Shown: one piece after another, positions 30,490 through 40,021 of the stretch
Numbering within the stretch: the stretch's first letter is position 1
How the letters are laid out: each line of letters starts with the position of its first letter
Source of the DNA: an uncultured Thalassotalea sp.
GTDB taxonomy: Bacteria > Pseudomonadota > Gammaproteobacteria > Enterobacterales > Alteromonadaceae
Assembly (NCBI GenBank): GCA_947502355.1
Contig: CANMZP010000029.1
Location: 1-55,287 of the forward strand
DNA length: 55,287 nt
Reading direction: 5' to 3'
Made by a program: the position numbers and the translations under genes
The notes under the pieces: generated by a model
Databases searched by the model: none
Told to the model about the DNA's origin: nothing
Seen by the model: only the letters and a program-made list of their open reading frames with translations

Positions 30490-30514
30490 AAAGGCCACTC
30501 ATTCAGTGGTCTTT
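30490..30514 (+). terminator. Terminator of the PIN-PhoH gene
   Basis: AAAGGCCACT and AGTGGTCTTT form a 10-bp stem with one wobble and a 5-nt loop, 29 bp after the stop, followed by ATTTTTTTG. Confidence 0.85.
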
Positions 30515-30699
30515 ATTTTTTTGTAAATAGATCTTTACTGATTTGTCAGGATGTTGCATTATTAATTAAAACAAGCGTTTTAATTGATGGTTTTAATGGG
30601 GTGTTTAATAACGCAGTTGATGATTTTCATTCATATCATCAATGTTATTAAACAAGTGAACATCTAAAAATAATAATATAGAAATTTAATGGAGTTAAC

Positions 30700-32478
30700 G
30701 TGGCAGATTACAAAGTCGATTTAAAAGATATGAACTTTTTGTTGTTTGAAGTTTTTGAAACGGAAGAGTTCTGGGCAAAATCAGATTATTTATCCGAGAT
30801 GATTGAGCGCGATACCGCGCAGGCCATCTTGCAGGAATGTGGAAAAATTTGTGAGCAAGCCATCGCGCCTATTTCACGTGAGGGTGATGAAGTTGGTGTG
30901 TCATGGGATCAAGGTGAGGTAACAACAGCACCAGGTTACAAAGACGCTTACACTACCTATGCCGAAGGTGGCTGGGTTGGACTTGGTGGTAACGTAGATT
31001 ATGGCGGCATGGGGATGCCGAAAATGATCACCGCTTTACAAGAGGAAATGGTCTGTGGTGCAGATATGTCGTTTTCTCTGTACCCAGGTTTAACAGCTGG
31101 TGCGGCATTATCGCTAGCAAAACATGGTAGTGATGAATTAAAAGAAACTTACCTACCTAAGATGTATGCTGGTGAGTGGGCTGGTAGTATGTGTTTAACG
31201 GAAGCGCATTCGGGCACGGATTTAGGGTTAATTCGTACCAAGGCTGTACCGAACGATAACGGCAGTTACGATATCTCTGGCAGTAAGATATTTATTACCG
31301 GTGGCGAGCACGACCTGACGGAAAATATCATTCATTTAGTGCTTGCTAAATTACCTGACGCACCAGCTGGGTCTCGTGGTATTTCATTATTTTTAGTGCC
31401 TAAGTTCAAAGTGAACAGTGATGGTAGCCTAGGTGATAAGAATGGCGTAGCGTGTGGCAGTATTGAACACAAAATGGGCTTAAATGCTTCCGCTACCTGT
31501 GTCTTAAACTTTGATGAGGCAGAAGGTTACTTGGTGGGTGAGGTAAATAAGGGACTTGCCTGTATGTTCACTATGATGAATTTTGAGCGTATTGGTGTTG
31601 GTATCCAAGGGCTAGGTGCCGGCGTGCGTTCCTATCAGAATGCCTTAGAGTATGCTAAAGACCGTCTGCAAAGCCGTAGTCTATCGGGGGCAAAATCACC
31701 GGAGAAACCAGCCGATAGTCTAATGGTTCACGGTGATGTACGCCGAATGCTGCTTTCTATGAAAGCCTTGAACGAAGGCAACCGTGCATTAGCGCTTTAT
31801 ATCTCTAAACAATTAGATATGAGTACCTACTTAGAAGGTGAAGAGGGTTCAAAAGGGGAAGCGCTTACGGCATTAATGACACCATTAGCCAAAGCATTCT
31901 TCAGCGATATTGGCATGGAAAACACCATTGCGGGTCAACAAGTTTTTGGTGGTCATGGCTATATTCGTGAGTGGGGACAAGAGCAACTTGTTCGTGATAC
32001 TCGTATCTCTCAAATTTATGAAGGTACCAATGGCGTGCAAGCTATGGACTTGATTGGTCGTAAAGTCGCGGCAAATCGCGGTGCTTATATGCAAATTTTT
32101 ATTGATGAAGTTTTAGCGTTTGCTAAAGAGAATCAAGATGACAACATGCAAGAGTTCATCAGTCCATTAATCGAAGCCGTTTCGGACTTAGGCGAACTTA
32201 CCAAAGCCATTTTAGTTGAAGCAAATAAGAATCCTGAAGAGCTTGGCTCTGCAGCTTGTGATTACTTGCATGTATTTGGTTACACAGCCGTGGCGTATAT
32301 GTGGGCTAAAATGGCAAAAGTGGCATTGACTAAAGATGACACTGACCCGTTTTATGAAGCAAAATTACATACAGCACGCTATTACTTTGCTCGTTTATTA
32401 CCTCGTCGCCTGTCTTTACAAGCGTCGGCATTAAGTGGTGCACAACACCTCTTTAATTTACAGGATGAGTTGTTCTAA
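30700..32478 (+). CDS. Acyl-CoA dehydrogenase (long, about 590-residue type)
   Basis: The 592-residue FAD enzyme oxidises an acyl-CoA to the enoyl-CoA in fatty-acid breakdown. It has the N-terminal cap used by the long subfamily, the FAD/substrate segments MCLTEAHSGTDLG and GSKIFITGGEHDL, and the C-terminal QVFGGHGYIREWGQEQ with the likely catalytic Glu in IYEGTNGVQAMDL, then an extra C-terminal domain. The start is GTG, preceded by GGAG at 30691-30694; an ATG just upstream is in another frame. Chain length is unknown. No electron-transfer or thiolase gene is adjacent. Confidence 0.93.
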   Translation: MADYKVDLKDMNFLLFEVFETEEFWAKSDYLSEMIERDTAQAILQECGKICEQAIAPISREGDEVGVSWDQGEVTTAPGYKDAYTTYAEGGWVGLGGNVDYGGMGMPKMITALQEEMVCGADMSFSLYPGLTAGAALSLAKHGSDELKETYLPKMYAGEWAGSMCLTEAHSGTDLGLIRTKAVPNDNGSYDISGSKIFITGGEHDLTENIIHLVLAKLPDAPAGSRGISLFLVPKFKVNSDGSLGDKNGVACGSIEHKMGLNASATCVLNFDEAEGYLVGEVNKGLACMFTMMNFERIGVGIQGLGAGVRSYQNALEYAKDRLQSRSLSGAKSPEKPADSLMVHGDVRRMLLSMKALNEGNRALALYISKQLDMSTYLEGEEGSKGEALTALMTPLAKAFFSDIGMENTIAGQQVFGGHGYIREWGQEQLVRDTRISQIYEGTNGVQAMDLIGRKVAANRGAYMQIFIDEVLAFAKENQDDNMQEFISPLIEAVSDLGELTKAILVEANKNPEELGSAACDYLHVFGYTAVAYMWAKMAKVALTKDDTDPFYEAKLHTARYYFARLLPRRLSLQASALSGAQHLFNLQDELF

Positions 32479-32510
32479 TTAACGGAATCCCATAGCCGTA
32501 AAGCATTTAA

Positions 32511-32546
32511 GCCAGAGAGGTTGATTTCAATTTCTCTGGCTTTTTT
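32511..32546 (+). terminator. Terminator of the acyl-CoA dehydrogenase gene
   Basis: GCCAGAGA and TCTCTGGC form a stem around a 14-nt A/T-rich loop, 32 bp after the stop, followed by six T. Confidence 0.8.
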
Positions 32547-32654
32547 ATCTGATTGACCATAGTGTCGATAAAGATAAGGCAAGAAATTATTCAGATCCCT
32601 ATTTCTTAAAAAGTAAGGATACAACCTAATTTTGTTTCAGAAAGGTGCGCTTCT

Positions 32655-32668
32655 TTGATATCAATCAA
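32655..32668. promoter_or_regulatory. FNR/Anr-type box upstream of the response regulator
   Basis: TTGATATCAATCAA is an exact match to the FNR consensus TTGAT-N4-ATCAA and is symmetric. It lies 129 bp before the response regulator start, in a gap that otherwise holds only that gene's promoter. It suggests control by oxygen-sensing FNR; a chance match of 10 fixed bases in AT-rich DNA is possible. Confidence 0.6.
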
Positions 32669-32796
32669 AAGATTTATCGCTGCGTTACAAATGTAAACAG
32701 TTTTGCTTGTCATAAGTTATTAGTATTCTTTATAATTCGACTCGCGTCTAACAAGCAGAACTAAATTATACTTAGTTATATTCAGAGCAAATCATC

Positions 32797-33522
32797 ATGA
32801 ATAAAGAATCGCAACCTTATAGTGAATTTTCTACGATAATGATCGTAGAGGATGATCGTGTCCTGTCTTCATTGATTAAAAATTATCTTGAGAAGTCTAC
32901 TTACGTTGTTCATCAGGTTTACCGAGGTGATCAGGCATTGCGTAGTCAAATTAAGATCCAGCCAGATCTGGTCATTCTGGATATCAGCTTACCAGGAAAA
33001 GATGGGTATAAGGTGTGTCATGAATTACGTACTACATATCAAGGACCAATCCTGTTTTTAACCTCGCATGACAGCGAAGCCGAGCACTTAGCAGCCTTTA
33101 ACGTTGGTGCGGATGACTTTATGGTTAAACCGGTAAGTCCTAAGCTATTAAGCGTGCATGTCGAAGCATTATTAAGACGCTCTAAAGAAAAAACAGGCCA
33201 ACAAGCCCGCAATAAAGTAACGGTTGGCGAAATAACCGTAACCTTAAGTGAGCAAAAATGCGAAGTTAACGGTCGCGTTATTTCATTGAGTGTCTTTGAA
33301 TTTGAACTATTAACCTTATTAATGTTCAATGCCGGTAAAGTCCTTACCCGAGATGATATTTACAAATTATTATTGGGCCGTGAATACGATGGTTCAGAGC
33401 GCTCTGTGGATGTACGTTTATCTCGCTTAAGAGAAAAATTGATTTCACAAGGTGTGGTAAATACTCAAATCAAAACCATCTGGGGTAAAGGTTACCTGAT
33501 GGCTGACAGCTCAAATGATTAG
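32797..33522 (+). CDS. RstA-like OmpR-family response regulator (orphan)
   Basis: A 241-residue regulator with a receiver domain (about 14-130; acidic pocket VEDD, phospho-acceptor Asp62 in LVILDISLPGKDG, Lys111) and an OmpR/PhoB winged helix (about 145-237; YDGSERSVDVRLSRLREKL and KTIWGKGYLM). Residues GPILFLTSHDSE and the DNA-binding helix resemble RstA. No histidine kinase gene lies beside it, unlike the usual rstAB pair, so its partner must be elsewhere. A perfect FNR-type box is upstream. A hairpin terminator follows. Confidence 0.92.
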   Translation: MNKESQPYSEFSTIMIVEDDRVLSSLIKNYLEKSTYVVHQVYRGDQALRSQIKIQPDLVILDISLPGKDGYKVCHELRTTYQGPILFLTSHDSEAEHLAAFNVGADDFMVKPVSPKLLSVHVEALLRRSKEKTGQQARNKVTVGEITVTLSEQKCEVNGRVISLSVFEFELLTLLMFNAGKVLTRDDIYKLLLGREYDGSERSVDVRLSRLREKLISQGVVNTQIKTIWGKGYLMADSSND

Positions 33523-33544
33523 TGAGTAAGTCGAAAAGCATTCT

Positions 33545-33571
33545 AAAATCCCGCACCTGTTGCGGGATTTT
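33545..33571 (+). terminator. Terminator of the response regulator gene
   Basis: AAAATCCCGCA and TGCGGGATTTT form an 11-bp stem with a 5-nt loop, 22 bp after the stop, continuing into a T run. Confidence 0.93.
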
Positions 33572-33629
33572 TTTTGGGTGATTAAATATTATCACTGTAT
33601 GCGCTTATTTTTAATCACAGTATGCGACT

Positions 33630-33698
33630 GGAGATTCCGGATATTTATTATCAGAAGCTCGCTAGGGCTCCCTTTGACAATAAATTCCAGAATGACGG
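33630..33698. repeat. REP-like hairpin element, long form
   Basis: Read on the minus strand the element begins CGTCATTC and ends GGAATCTCC, the same outer motif as at 49233-49260 and 55221-55253. The arms (GATTCCGGATATTTATT and AATAAATTCCAGAAT) pair imperfectly to a long hairpin. A short frame that reads through it is not a gene. Confidence 0.65.
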
Positions 33699-33744
33699 TT
33701 TAATTAAATTAAGTTTACCTGCACCGTCACAGATAGAAAAGCTT

Positions 33745-33892
33745 CATCCATGGCACCACGGCATTAGTGCTTCCATGCACGTCACCGTTCTTTGCCATCC
33801 ATGGCACCACGGCATTAGTGCTTCCATGCACGTCACAGAGGAAATACGCTCATCCATGAGCAACCTCTGCATTAGTGCTTCCATGCACGTCT
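33745..33892. repeat. Dispersed hairpin repeat array B (three copies)
   Basis: Copies start at 33745, 33796 and 33851. Each has CATCCATG, then GCATTAGTGCTTCCATGCAC, then GTC. The third copy holds GCTCATCCATGAGC upstream, the second hairpin seen in array A. Spacing is 51 and 55 bp. The array lies between the converging terminators of the response regulator and TonB receptor. Confidence 0.8.
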
Positions 33893-34003
33893 GAGGAGCG
33901 ACAGCGAGCTCAAGGCCGGCTAAAGTTAAATGTGCATATTTCTATGGCTCCACTGAACGAGAAAGGCACTCCTTAATTGACCGTATTAAAAAACGCACAA
34001 AAA

Positions 34004-34029
34004 AAAGCGATGACCAAGGTCATCGCTTT
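34004..34029 (-). terminator. Terminator of the second TonB receptor
   Basis: AAAGCGATGACC and GGTCATCGCTTT form a 12-bp stem with an AA loop, 29 bp past the stop; on the minus strand it runs into T. Confidence 0.92.
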
Positions 34030-34058
34030 CATGTTTAACTTGCTAACTAAACTTTAGC

Positions 34059-36500
34059 TTAGAAGCTGTAAGTTGTACTTAGGTAGAAGTTACGGCCGAT
34101 TGTGTCGTATACTTCTGGTACGGTACCCATGTCGCTACCGTTATCAACTTCTTCTGGTTCTTCATCAAGTAAGTTTTGAACACCCGCGTTAACCATCCAA
34201 CCGTCTTTCAGGTAGTAAGATGCTGAAACATTGTGGTACATAATAGCGTCTGTTGAGAACTCTTCGCCCCAAGCAGTACCGTCCATGCCATCGATGTATT
34301 GACCGATGTATTGAACGCTTAATTCGTCAGTGATGTCAGCATTAACGGTAATCGTTGATTTTAACTCAGCGTAAGCACCGTAGTTACCATCGATAGTACC
34401 AGTGTAGTCTTCACCATCTTCAGTAAAGTCTAATAGATAGGTTGTATCAACAGCTACACGGAAATTATCACCTGAATAAGTAACGTTCCAGTCAACACCT
34501 TCAGTCTCTTGTGTACCAACGTTAGTTAACTGTGACGTTAAGTTCGTTAAGTCACCTTCAGGTGTAATGTTGATGTTCTCACAAGATTCCATGTCACCAG
34601 CGTAACAAGCGTTCATTTCAGATTGAACGTTTAAACGGCTTATAGCGTCTTCGATGTCAAACTTCCAGTAATCTACTGTTGTAGATACTGAGTCCGTTGC
34701 ATCCCAAACGATACCGAACGTGAATGAGTCACTTTCTTCTGGTTGTAAGTCTTCATCACCTGTGTAGTTTACAAGGATTTGTGGATCTGGTTCGTTGCCC
34801 CACGGGTCAGTTAGGTAGTCGTATGAACCTGAGTTTCCAGAGAATAACTCTGAAACACTTGGCGCACGGAAACCTGTTGCAACAACAGAGCGGAACATTA
34901 AGTCATCGTTTACTGTGTAAGTAGCACCTAATTTCCAAGTCGTGGCGTTACCGAACGTTGAGTAGTTATCGTAACGAATAGCCGCTTCTGCTGCTAAGCT
35001 GTCAGTGATAGGTACAGAGAATTCAGCAAAACCAGAGAATACGCTGTAATCGCCATCTGTAGGGTCTTGTTGCGCTGCTGTGCTTTCACCTGCTTGAGTT
35101 ACTTCATCTGGCGTGTAAAATGCCGACTCGTAACGATTTTCAATACCGAACGCGTAACCGATGTCACTATCCGTAAGACCTGAGTAGTTCATCGCTATCG
35201 TGAACTGCTCGTTACCACCTTCGTTGTTTTCAGTGTAGATAACACCTTCATCAACTAAAAAGTCACGGTCAAGTTCGTCACCAGAGAAGTATAAGTCTTG
35301 GTTGTCGTAGATGCTTTGCGTCATGTTGCCAGCGTGAATAGAGTTTTTCACAGAGTCTTTTGAGTCGTTACGACCGTAAGTTGCTGACATTTCCCATGTA
35401 TCATCGTTGTCTAGGTAACCTTTTAAGCCAGCTGAAATACGGTATGTATCCGTTTCTTGAGCGTAAATACGAGGACCCGCTTCAACCATACGACGACGGT
35501 AGTTTAATGTATCACCGTAACTGTCATCGAATTGGTCGTTCCACTCGTCATCAAGTTCGCTGCGGTCTAAATCAAGGTTGGCCGGTTGTGGTGCCATTTG
35601 CTGTTCTGAGTCACGGTATGTGTACATTGCATCCAATGAAAACTCGGTATCTGACGCAATTTCTTTGTTGAATGACGTAAAGAAGCTGTATAGTTTGCTT
35701 GGTGTTTGTGCATAACTGCTGGTAGTGTAATCGTAACCTTCAGTACGCTCTTTAAAGCCACCTTCACCATCTGGCACCATGCCGCCTAAGCTTCCGCCTG
35801 GAACAAATGATGATTGACCTGGTTCAGTGAAATCACGGTCTGACTGGATAACGTCACCACGGTCTGAGAATTGGAAACCAACAACTAGGTTACCGTCGGC
35901 AACTTCGGTGCCGTGTAAAACGCTGAAACCTTTTGACGTACCGTCACCTTTATCGGTTTGGCTGCCGTCGGCAGTAATTTCGGTACCTTCGAAATCTTTC
36001 TTAGTAATGATGTTTACAACACCTGCAATGGCATCAGAACCGTAAACAGCAGACGCTCCATCTTTTAAGATTTCAATTGATTTGATCATCGCAACAGGAA
36101 TGGTGTTCAAATCTACTGATGCATCGGCACCCGTACCTGAAGATACCATACGACGACCATTTAAAAGTACAAGTGTACGTTGGTCACCCATACCGCGAAG
36201 GTTGATTGTCGCTTTACCGCCTGAACCGTTGTTTGATGAAGCACCCATGCTCACACCCGCTGCAGATGGTTGAACTGCTAAAACTTCTTGTACGGAAGTG
36301 AAACCGCCTTTAGCGATACTTTCTGCTGAGATAACAGTTACAGGTGAAGCAGTTTCCATATCGGTACGGGTAATACGAGAACCGGTAACTTCGATACGTT
36401 CTACGTCTGCTAAACCTTCTTCAGCGAATGCTGAGGTTGCGGCAACTGATGTTGTTAAACTCAACATCATTGCACTGGCAATATAATTCTTCTTAAACAC
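34059..36500 (-). CDS. TonB-dependent outer-membrane receptor, substrate unknown
   Basis: The 813-residue protein has a signal peptide (1-26), a TonB box (ERIEVTGSRI near residue 35), a plug (about 45-165, with VLLNGRRMVSSGTGADASVDLNTIP and VYGSDAIAGVVNIITK) and a 22-strand type barrel ending TYSF. The barrel loops are rich in Asp and Glu but have no His clusters. The type is common in marine Gammaproteobacteria for oligosaccharide or peptide uptake; no degrading enzymes or regulators are beside it, so the substrate stays open. Confidence 0.92.
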   Translation of the reverse strand: MFKKNYIASAMMLSLTTSVAATSAFAEEGLADVERIEVTGSRITRTDMETASPVTVISAESIAKGGFTSVQEVLAVQPSAAGVSMGASSNNGSGGKATINLRGMGDQRTLVLLNGRRMVSSGTGADASVDLNTIPVAMIKSIEILKDGASAVYGSDAIAGVVNIITKKDFEGTEITADGSQTDKGDGTSKGFSVLHGTEVADGNLVVGFQFSDRGDVIQSDRDFTEPGQSSFVPGGSLGGMVPDGEGGFKERTEGYDYTTSSYAQTPSKLYSFFTSFNKEIASDTEFSLDAMYTYRDSEQQMAPQPANLDLDRSELDDEWNDQFDDSYGDTLNYRRRMVEAGPRIYAQETDTYRISAGLKGYLDNDDTWEMSATYGRNDSKDSVKNSIHAGNMTQSIYDNQDLYFSGDELDRDFLVDEGVIYTENNEGGNEQFTIAMNYSGLTDSDIGYAFGIENRYESAFYTPDEVTQAGESTAAQQDPTDGDYSVFSGFAEFSVPITDSLAAEAAIRYDNYSTFGNATTWKLGATYTVNDDLMFRSVVATGFRAPSVSELFSGNSGSYDYLTDPWGNEPDPQILVNYTGDEDLQPEESDSFTFGIVWDATDSVSTTVDYWKFDIEDAISRLNVQSEMNACYAGDMESCENINITPEGDLTNLTSQLTNVGTQETEGVDWNVTYSGDNFRVAVDTTYLLDFTEDGEDYTGTIDGNYGAYAELKSTITVNADITDELSVQYIGQYIDGMDGTAWGEEFSTDAIMYHNVSASYYLKDGWMVNAGVQNLLDEEPEEVDNGSDMGTVPEVYDTIGRNFYLSTTYSF

Positions 36501-36824
36501 TTTAACTCCACTTTTATTAATGATGAGCTGTTATTTTTATTAGGGTGCTCGATTTATAGCGGACAATATTAAAAGCATACCCTTAGTAATTAGAATGGGC
36601 TGTAACAGTTGGTCTAGATCTGTTTATTTAAAGTTAAATGCAGGGCTGATTCACGCAGTTGAGTAAATATTCCAAACGAGGGTTAAGTTGTTAATATCAA
36701 TATTTACAATCGCATAGAGCTTTTTTTAAACGCGTGTTTTAGGTGTTTGTGGATTGATGTTTTTTTAACAAGTTGGTTTAGGGAAAGGCAATTCGACTGA
36801 AATTATACAGTCAAATTACAAAAA
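36501..36824. other. Gap upstream of the second TonB receptor
   Basis: This AT-rich region must carry the receptor promoter on the minus strand. It holds a small dyad (GACTG...CAGTC, 36795-36812). I see no gene or clear operator. Confidence 0.4.
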
Positions 36825-36850
36825 AAAACCGAATGTTAACATTCGGTTTT
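36825..36850 (-). terminator. Terminator of ccmABCDE
   Basis: A 26-bp perfect palindrome, AAAACCGAATGTT / AACATTCGGTTTT, lies 86 bp beyond ccmE and is followed on the minus strand by T. Confidence 0.88.
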
Positions 36851-36936
36851 CAATAAATTACGCTGAAATTTTTTTTGGCACGTTATATGCGTTTAAATTT
36901 GCCTAAATTGTTTTTAAGAGGAGTTGTAAGCAGTCC

Positions 36937-37395
36937 TTAATAAGTTGGTTTTACGTGATGTTTGCCAACCGCTTCAGCAATTTCTTTTGGCATATACTCT
37001 TCATCATGCTTGGCAAGCACTTCTGAAGCTTCGATGGTATCAAACTCGGTGAGTGTCCCTTGAGCGACAATGCCCTGACCTTCACGAAACAGATCGGGCA
37101 AAATACCGTCATATTTAACCGTGATAAGTGGTCCTGTATCAACCAGTTGGAACTGAACCTTCAAGTTGTCTGGGTCGCGCTTTACGGTACCGGGTACCAC
37201 CAAACCACCAACACGTATGCGTTGGCCCACTTTGGGAGTCAGACCGCTGTCTGCTTTGCCTTGAATAACTTCACTTGGGGTAAAGAATAAATCGATATTT
37301 TGGCTTAACGCATAAAGGGATAAACCCGCAACAACCGAAACACCAGCTAGGATCGACGAAATGACCGTTAACCTTTTTTTACGACGTGGATTCAT
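36937..37395 (-). CDS. ccmE: Cytochrome c maturation heme chaperone CcmE
   Basis: The 152-residue periplasmic heme chaperone takes heme from CcmABCD and gives it to CcmF. It has an N-terminal membrane anchor (about 9-30), an OB fold ([22 protein letters not shown]) and the heme-binding His130 in [13 protein letters not shown], the same position number as in E. coli. It is the last gene of ccmABCDE, 8 bp after ccmD. Confidence 0.97.
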   Translation of the reverse strand: MNPRRKKRLTVISSILAGVSVVAGLSLYALSQNIDLFFTPSEVIQGKADSGLTPKVGQRIRVGGLVVPGTVKRDPDNLKVQFQLVDTGPLITVKYDGILPDLFREGQGIVAQGTLTEFDTIEASEVLAKHDEEYMPKEIAEAVGKHHVKPTY

Positions 37396-37403
37396 AATAA
37401 CTT

Positions 37404-37682
37404 CTAACCTTTATTCTCTTGGGTTGTATTGAACTGATCTGTATTGACTGTCTCAGGGTTGACTTGCTCTTGTTTAATCTTGCCTGAGTTTTGTTTCGCT
37501 ACTTGTTTAAGTTTAGCTTCTCTTTTTAGTCGTTGGCTAATTTTTGCAAATAACTGCTTTTCTTTACGTTTGCTGTTAATAACCAGAATGATTAAAAGCG
37601 CCGCTGTAAAGCCATAAGATAACCATACGTAAAAACCATAACCGCCCATATGAAGGAATTCGGCAAATGAATTAAATGACAT
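37404..37682 (-). CDS. ccmD: Heme exporter subunit CcmD
   Basis: A small 92-residue membrane protein of the CcmABCD complex, needed to release CcmE from CcmC. It has the family start [19 protein letters not shown], one membrane helix (about 15-36) and a basic tail. It is longer than E. coli CcmD (69), with a Gln/Asn/Thr-rich end. It overlaps ccmC by one base. Confidence 0.92.
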   Translation of the reverse strand: MSFNSFAEFLHMGGYGFYVWLSYGFTAALLIILVINSKRKEKQLFAKISQRLKREAKLKQVAKQNSGKIKQEQVNPETVNTDQFNTTQENKG

Positions 37683-38428
37683 TAGTTAGCCTCCTTTTCC
37701 ATGGCCAGGGCTTTAACCCATGGGCGCATTGAGTTGCGTGCAATGATTTCTGCTTTAAAGCGAATACAAATAAGCGATGCCACCATAAAAGCAAAGCCAA
37801 AGAAGCTAATGGCAAATGGGATGAGCATATCGGTAGACATTGATGGTTTATCAAATTTAGAAATGGTTGCCCCCTGATGCAAGGTATTCCACCATTCGAC
37901 TGAATAGTGAATGATTGGTAAGTTGATTACCCCAACTAGCGCTAAAACACTGGCCGCTTTACCTGCAAGTTCTTTATCTTCAAAAGCGTTGTGTAAGGCA
38001 ATGACACCTAAATATAAAAATAGCAGGATAAGCTCTGAGGTAAGGCGTGCATCCCAAACCCACCAGGTACCCCACATAGGTTTACCCCAAGCGGCACCCG
38101 TAAATAGAGCAATGGCCGTAAAGGTCGCCCCAACAGGAGCCATTGCCGCAATCGATGTTTCAGTTAGTTTCATCTGCCAAACAAGCGCACATAATGCTGA
38201 GATGGCCATGCCCAGGTAAATCCCCATCGACAACATTGCAGAAGGGACGTGTATGTAGAAAATACGGACACTTTCGCCTTGTTGATAATCGGGTGGTGAA
38301 AAAACAAGACTCATTGCTAAGCCTATGGTCAGCAAGATGGCACTGATGCCAGCGAACCAAGGAGTTAATGTTCCACAGAGATTATAGGTTGTCTGAGGAT
38401 TTGAATAAGGGTGTAACCATTTCCACAT
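37682..38428 (-). CDS. ccmC: Heme transporter CcmC
   Basis: A 248-residue inner-membrane protein with six helices. The tryptophan-rich heme motif WGTWWVWDARLTSELIL is present, and conserved histidines flank it (FYIHVPSAM and IIHYSVEWW). It presents heme to CcmE. It lies between ccmB (1 bp gap) and ccmD (1 bp overlap). Confidence 0.97.
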   Translation of the reverse strand: MWKWLHPYSNPQTTYNLCGTLTPWFAGISAILLTIGLAMSLVFSPPDYQQGESVRIFYIHVPSAMLSMGIYLGMAISALCALVWQMKLTETSIAAMAPVGATFTAIALFTGAAWGKPMWGTWWVWDARLTSELILLFLYLGVIALHNAFEDKELAGKAASVLALVGVINLPIIHYSVEWWNTLHQGATISKFDKPSMSTDMLIPFAISFFGFAFMVASLICIRFKAEIIARNSMRPWVKALAMEKEAN

Positions 38429-38429
38429 G

Positions 38430-39110
38430 TTAATTTATACTCACTTTTAATGCTGAGCCCACGGCAAAAGGGGCCAGAGTTAAAGAACCAACAAAAATTG
38501 CCCCTATGATAGCAAGTTGTCCATCATAAGGTAAATTCATACTTGCGGCATCGATTGCACTGGTGGCAAAAATCAATACCGGAATATACAAAGGTAAAAT
38601 TAAAAGGCTTAATAAAACGCCGCCCTTTTTAATACCAACGGTTAGGGCGACACCGATGGCGCCTAACAGGCTTAATACTGGGGTGCCAATAAGCAAGGTT
38701 AACATAAGAGCCAAATAGCTGTCTTGGTGTAGATTCAATAAGACACCTAATAACGGAGCGATGATGATAAGAGGCAAGCCTGTAATTATCCAATGCGCGG
38801 TTATTTTTGCCAACACCAGAACAAAGGTGGGGCAAGGGCTAAGCAATAATTGCTCAAGCGAGCCGTCGGCATGGTCATTCTTAAATAAACGCTCTAATGA
38901 AAGCAGGGTGGCTAATAGGGCCGCTACCCAAATGATCCCCGGTGCTATTTTCATTAGGGTATTGGCTTCTGGACCGATACCTAATGGAAAAAGCGAAACG
39001 GTGATGATAAAAAACAGTAATGGATTGAAAATATCATCACGATGGCGGATCGCAATGGTAAGGTCTCTGACCAATATCGTTTTAAATGCCTTACGATAAG
39101 TTAATTGCAT
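38430..39110 (-). CDS. ccmB: Heme exporter protein CcmB
   Basis: The 226-residue six-helix membrane subunit of the CcmAB ABC transporter, which releases holo-CcmE. Sequence such as VRDLTIAIRHRDDIFNPLLFF at the start and GSLEQLLLSPCP is typical. It is 8 bp from ccmA. Confidence 0.96.
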   Translation of the reverse strand: MQLTYRKAFKTILVRDLTIAIRHRDDIFNPLLFFIITVSLFPLGIGPEANTLMKIAPGIIWVAALLATLLSLERLFKNDHADGSLEQLLLSPCPTFVLVLAKITAHWIITGLPLIIIAPLLGVLLNLHQDSYLALMLTLLIGTPVLSLLGAIGVALTVGIKKGGVLLSLLILPLYIPVLIFATSAIDAASMNLPYDGQLAIIGAIFVGSLTLAPFAVGSALKVSIN

Positions 39111-39118
39111 CAGTATCT

Positions 39119-39757
39119 CTAAATAAATTGGTGGGTTAAGACAATTTTGTGAAAATTGCTGCTTTTTAATGATAAGTCCTGATGAGTCGTCAAGATCACC
39201 GCACCACCATGTTCAGCATGTTGCAAAAATAAGTCTTCGAGTTTTTTAACCCCAGCTTTATCAATGGCCGTAAAAGGTTCGTCGAGGATCCAAATTTTAC
39301 TTTTGCTTTGCCATAAACGCGCTAAGGCGATACGGCGATGCTGGCCAGCACTAAGATGAGAGGCTAAAGCATCTTCAAAACCATATAAGCTGACTTCACT
39401 TAAGGTCTCTTCTGCGACCGAGGCGTCTAAGCCATGCATGGTTAAATAAAACTGCAAATTTTCTTCGCTGCTCATTTCGCCTTTTACACCAGCAAGGTGC
39501 CCTAAAAATAACAAATCAGCTTTGTACTCTTCTTCGCTGTCATTAATCGGGGTATCTTTATAGAGCACGTTACCTGAATAGGGTTGTGAAAGGCCAGCTA
39601 GAATGCGCAATAGACTGGTTTTACCCGTGCCATTTGCACCCTCTATTTGGATAATATCACCAGGGTTTACAGTAAAGCTGAGTTCTTCAAACAGCAATCT
39701 GTCTTCCCTGATACAGGTTAGTTTATTCGCGGTTAGCAGGTTGGTAGTGTTCGACAA
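39119..39757 (-). CDS. ccmA: Heme exporter ATPase CcmA
   Basis: A 212-residue ABC ATPase with Walker [14 protein letters not shown] (near residue 40), signature [15 protein letters not shown] and Walker [13 protein letters not shown]. It powers release of heme-loaded CcmE. It is the first gene of the minus-strand ccmABCDE operon and is divergent from ccmF. Confidence 0.97.
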   Translation of the reverse strand: MSNTTNLLTANKLTCIREDRLLFEELSFTVNPGDIIQIEGANGTGKTSLLRILAGLSQPYSGNVLYKDTPINDSEEEYKADLLFLGHLAGVKGEMSSEENLQFYLTMHGLDASVAEETLSEVSLYGFEDALASHLSAGQHRRIALARLWQSKSKIWILDEPFTAIDKAGVKKLEDLFLQHAEHGGAVILTTHQDLSLKSSNFHKIVLTHQFI

Positions 39758-39863
39758 AAGGGAGCCTAATCTAATTTATAATTATAATATGGTCATGCGT
39801 TATTCTATTTTGAATAAGCACCTAATCCATAGGTAATAATACATGATAATAAGTTTGAGAATA

Positions 39864-39877
39864 TAATCAATTGATTA
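39864..39877. promoter_or_regulatory. 14-bp palindrome in the divergent ccmA/ccmF region
   Basis: TAATCAATTGATTA is perfectly symmetric and lies in the shared intergenic region (39758-40021), so a regulator bound here could act on both ccm operons. It is not an FNR site as spaced. Being AT-rich, it could arise by chance. Confidence 0.3.
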
Positions 39878-40021
39878 AAGTTACTCAATAAGCGATGGCA
39901 GCTGATCTAAATTTTACGTCGCAATTATTTCTTAAACTGTATTTTTTCCTTGAAACTCAGTATATGATATTAGATTAGTAAAAAATTAAACGATGTTAAT
40001 GTTTAACACTTGGAGTATCCA

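Noticed and set aside
33745..33892. Possible CRISPR array
   Set aside because: The repeat copies differ, the spacing is irregular, the parts between copies are themselves repeats, and no cas gene is near.
33622..33894. A 90-codon plus-strand frame with repeated HPWHHGISASMHV
   Set aside because: It is made wholly of the REP-like element and the hairpin repeats. The repeated peptide comes from the DNA repeat, and there is no ribosome binding site or conserved domain.
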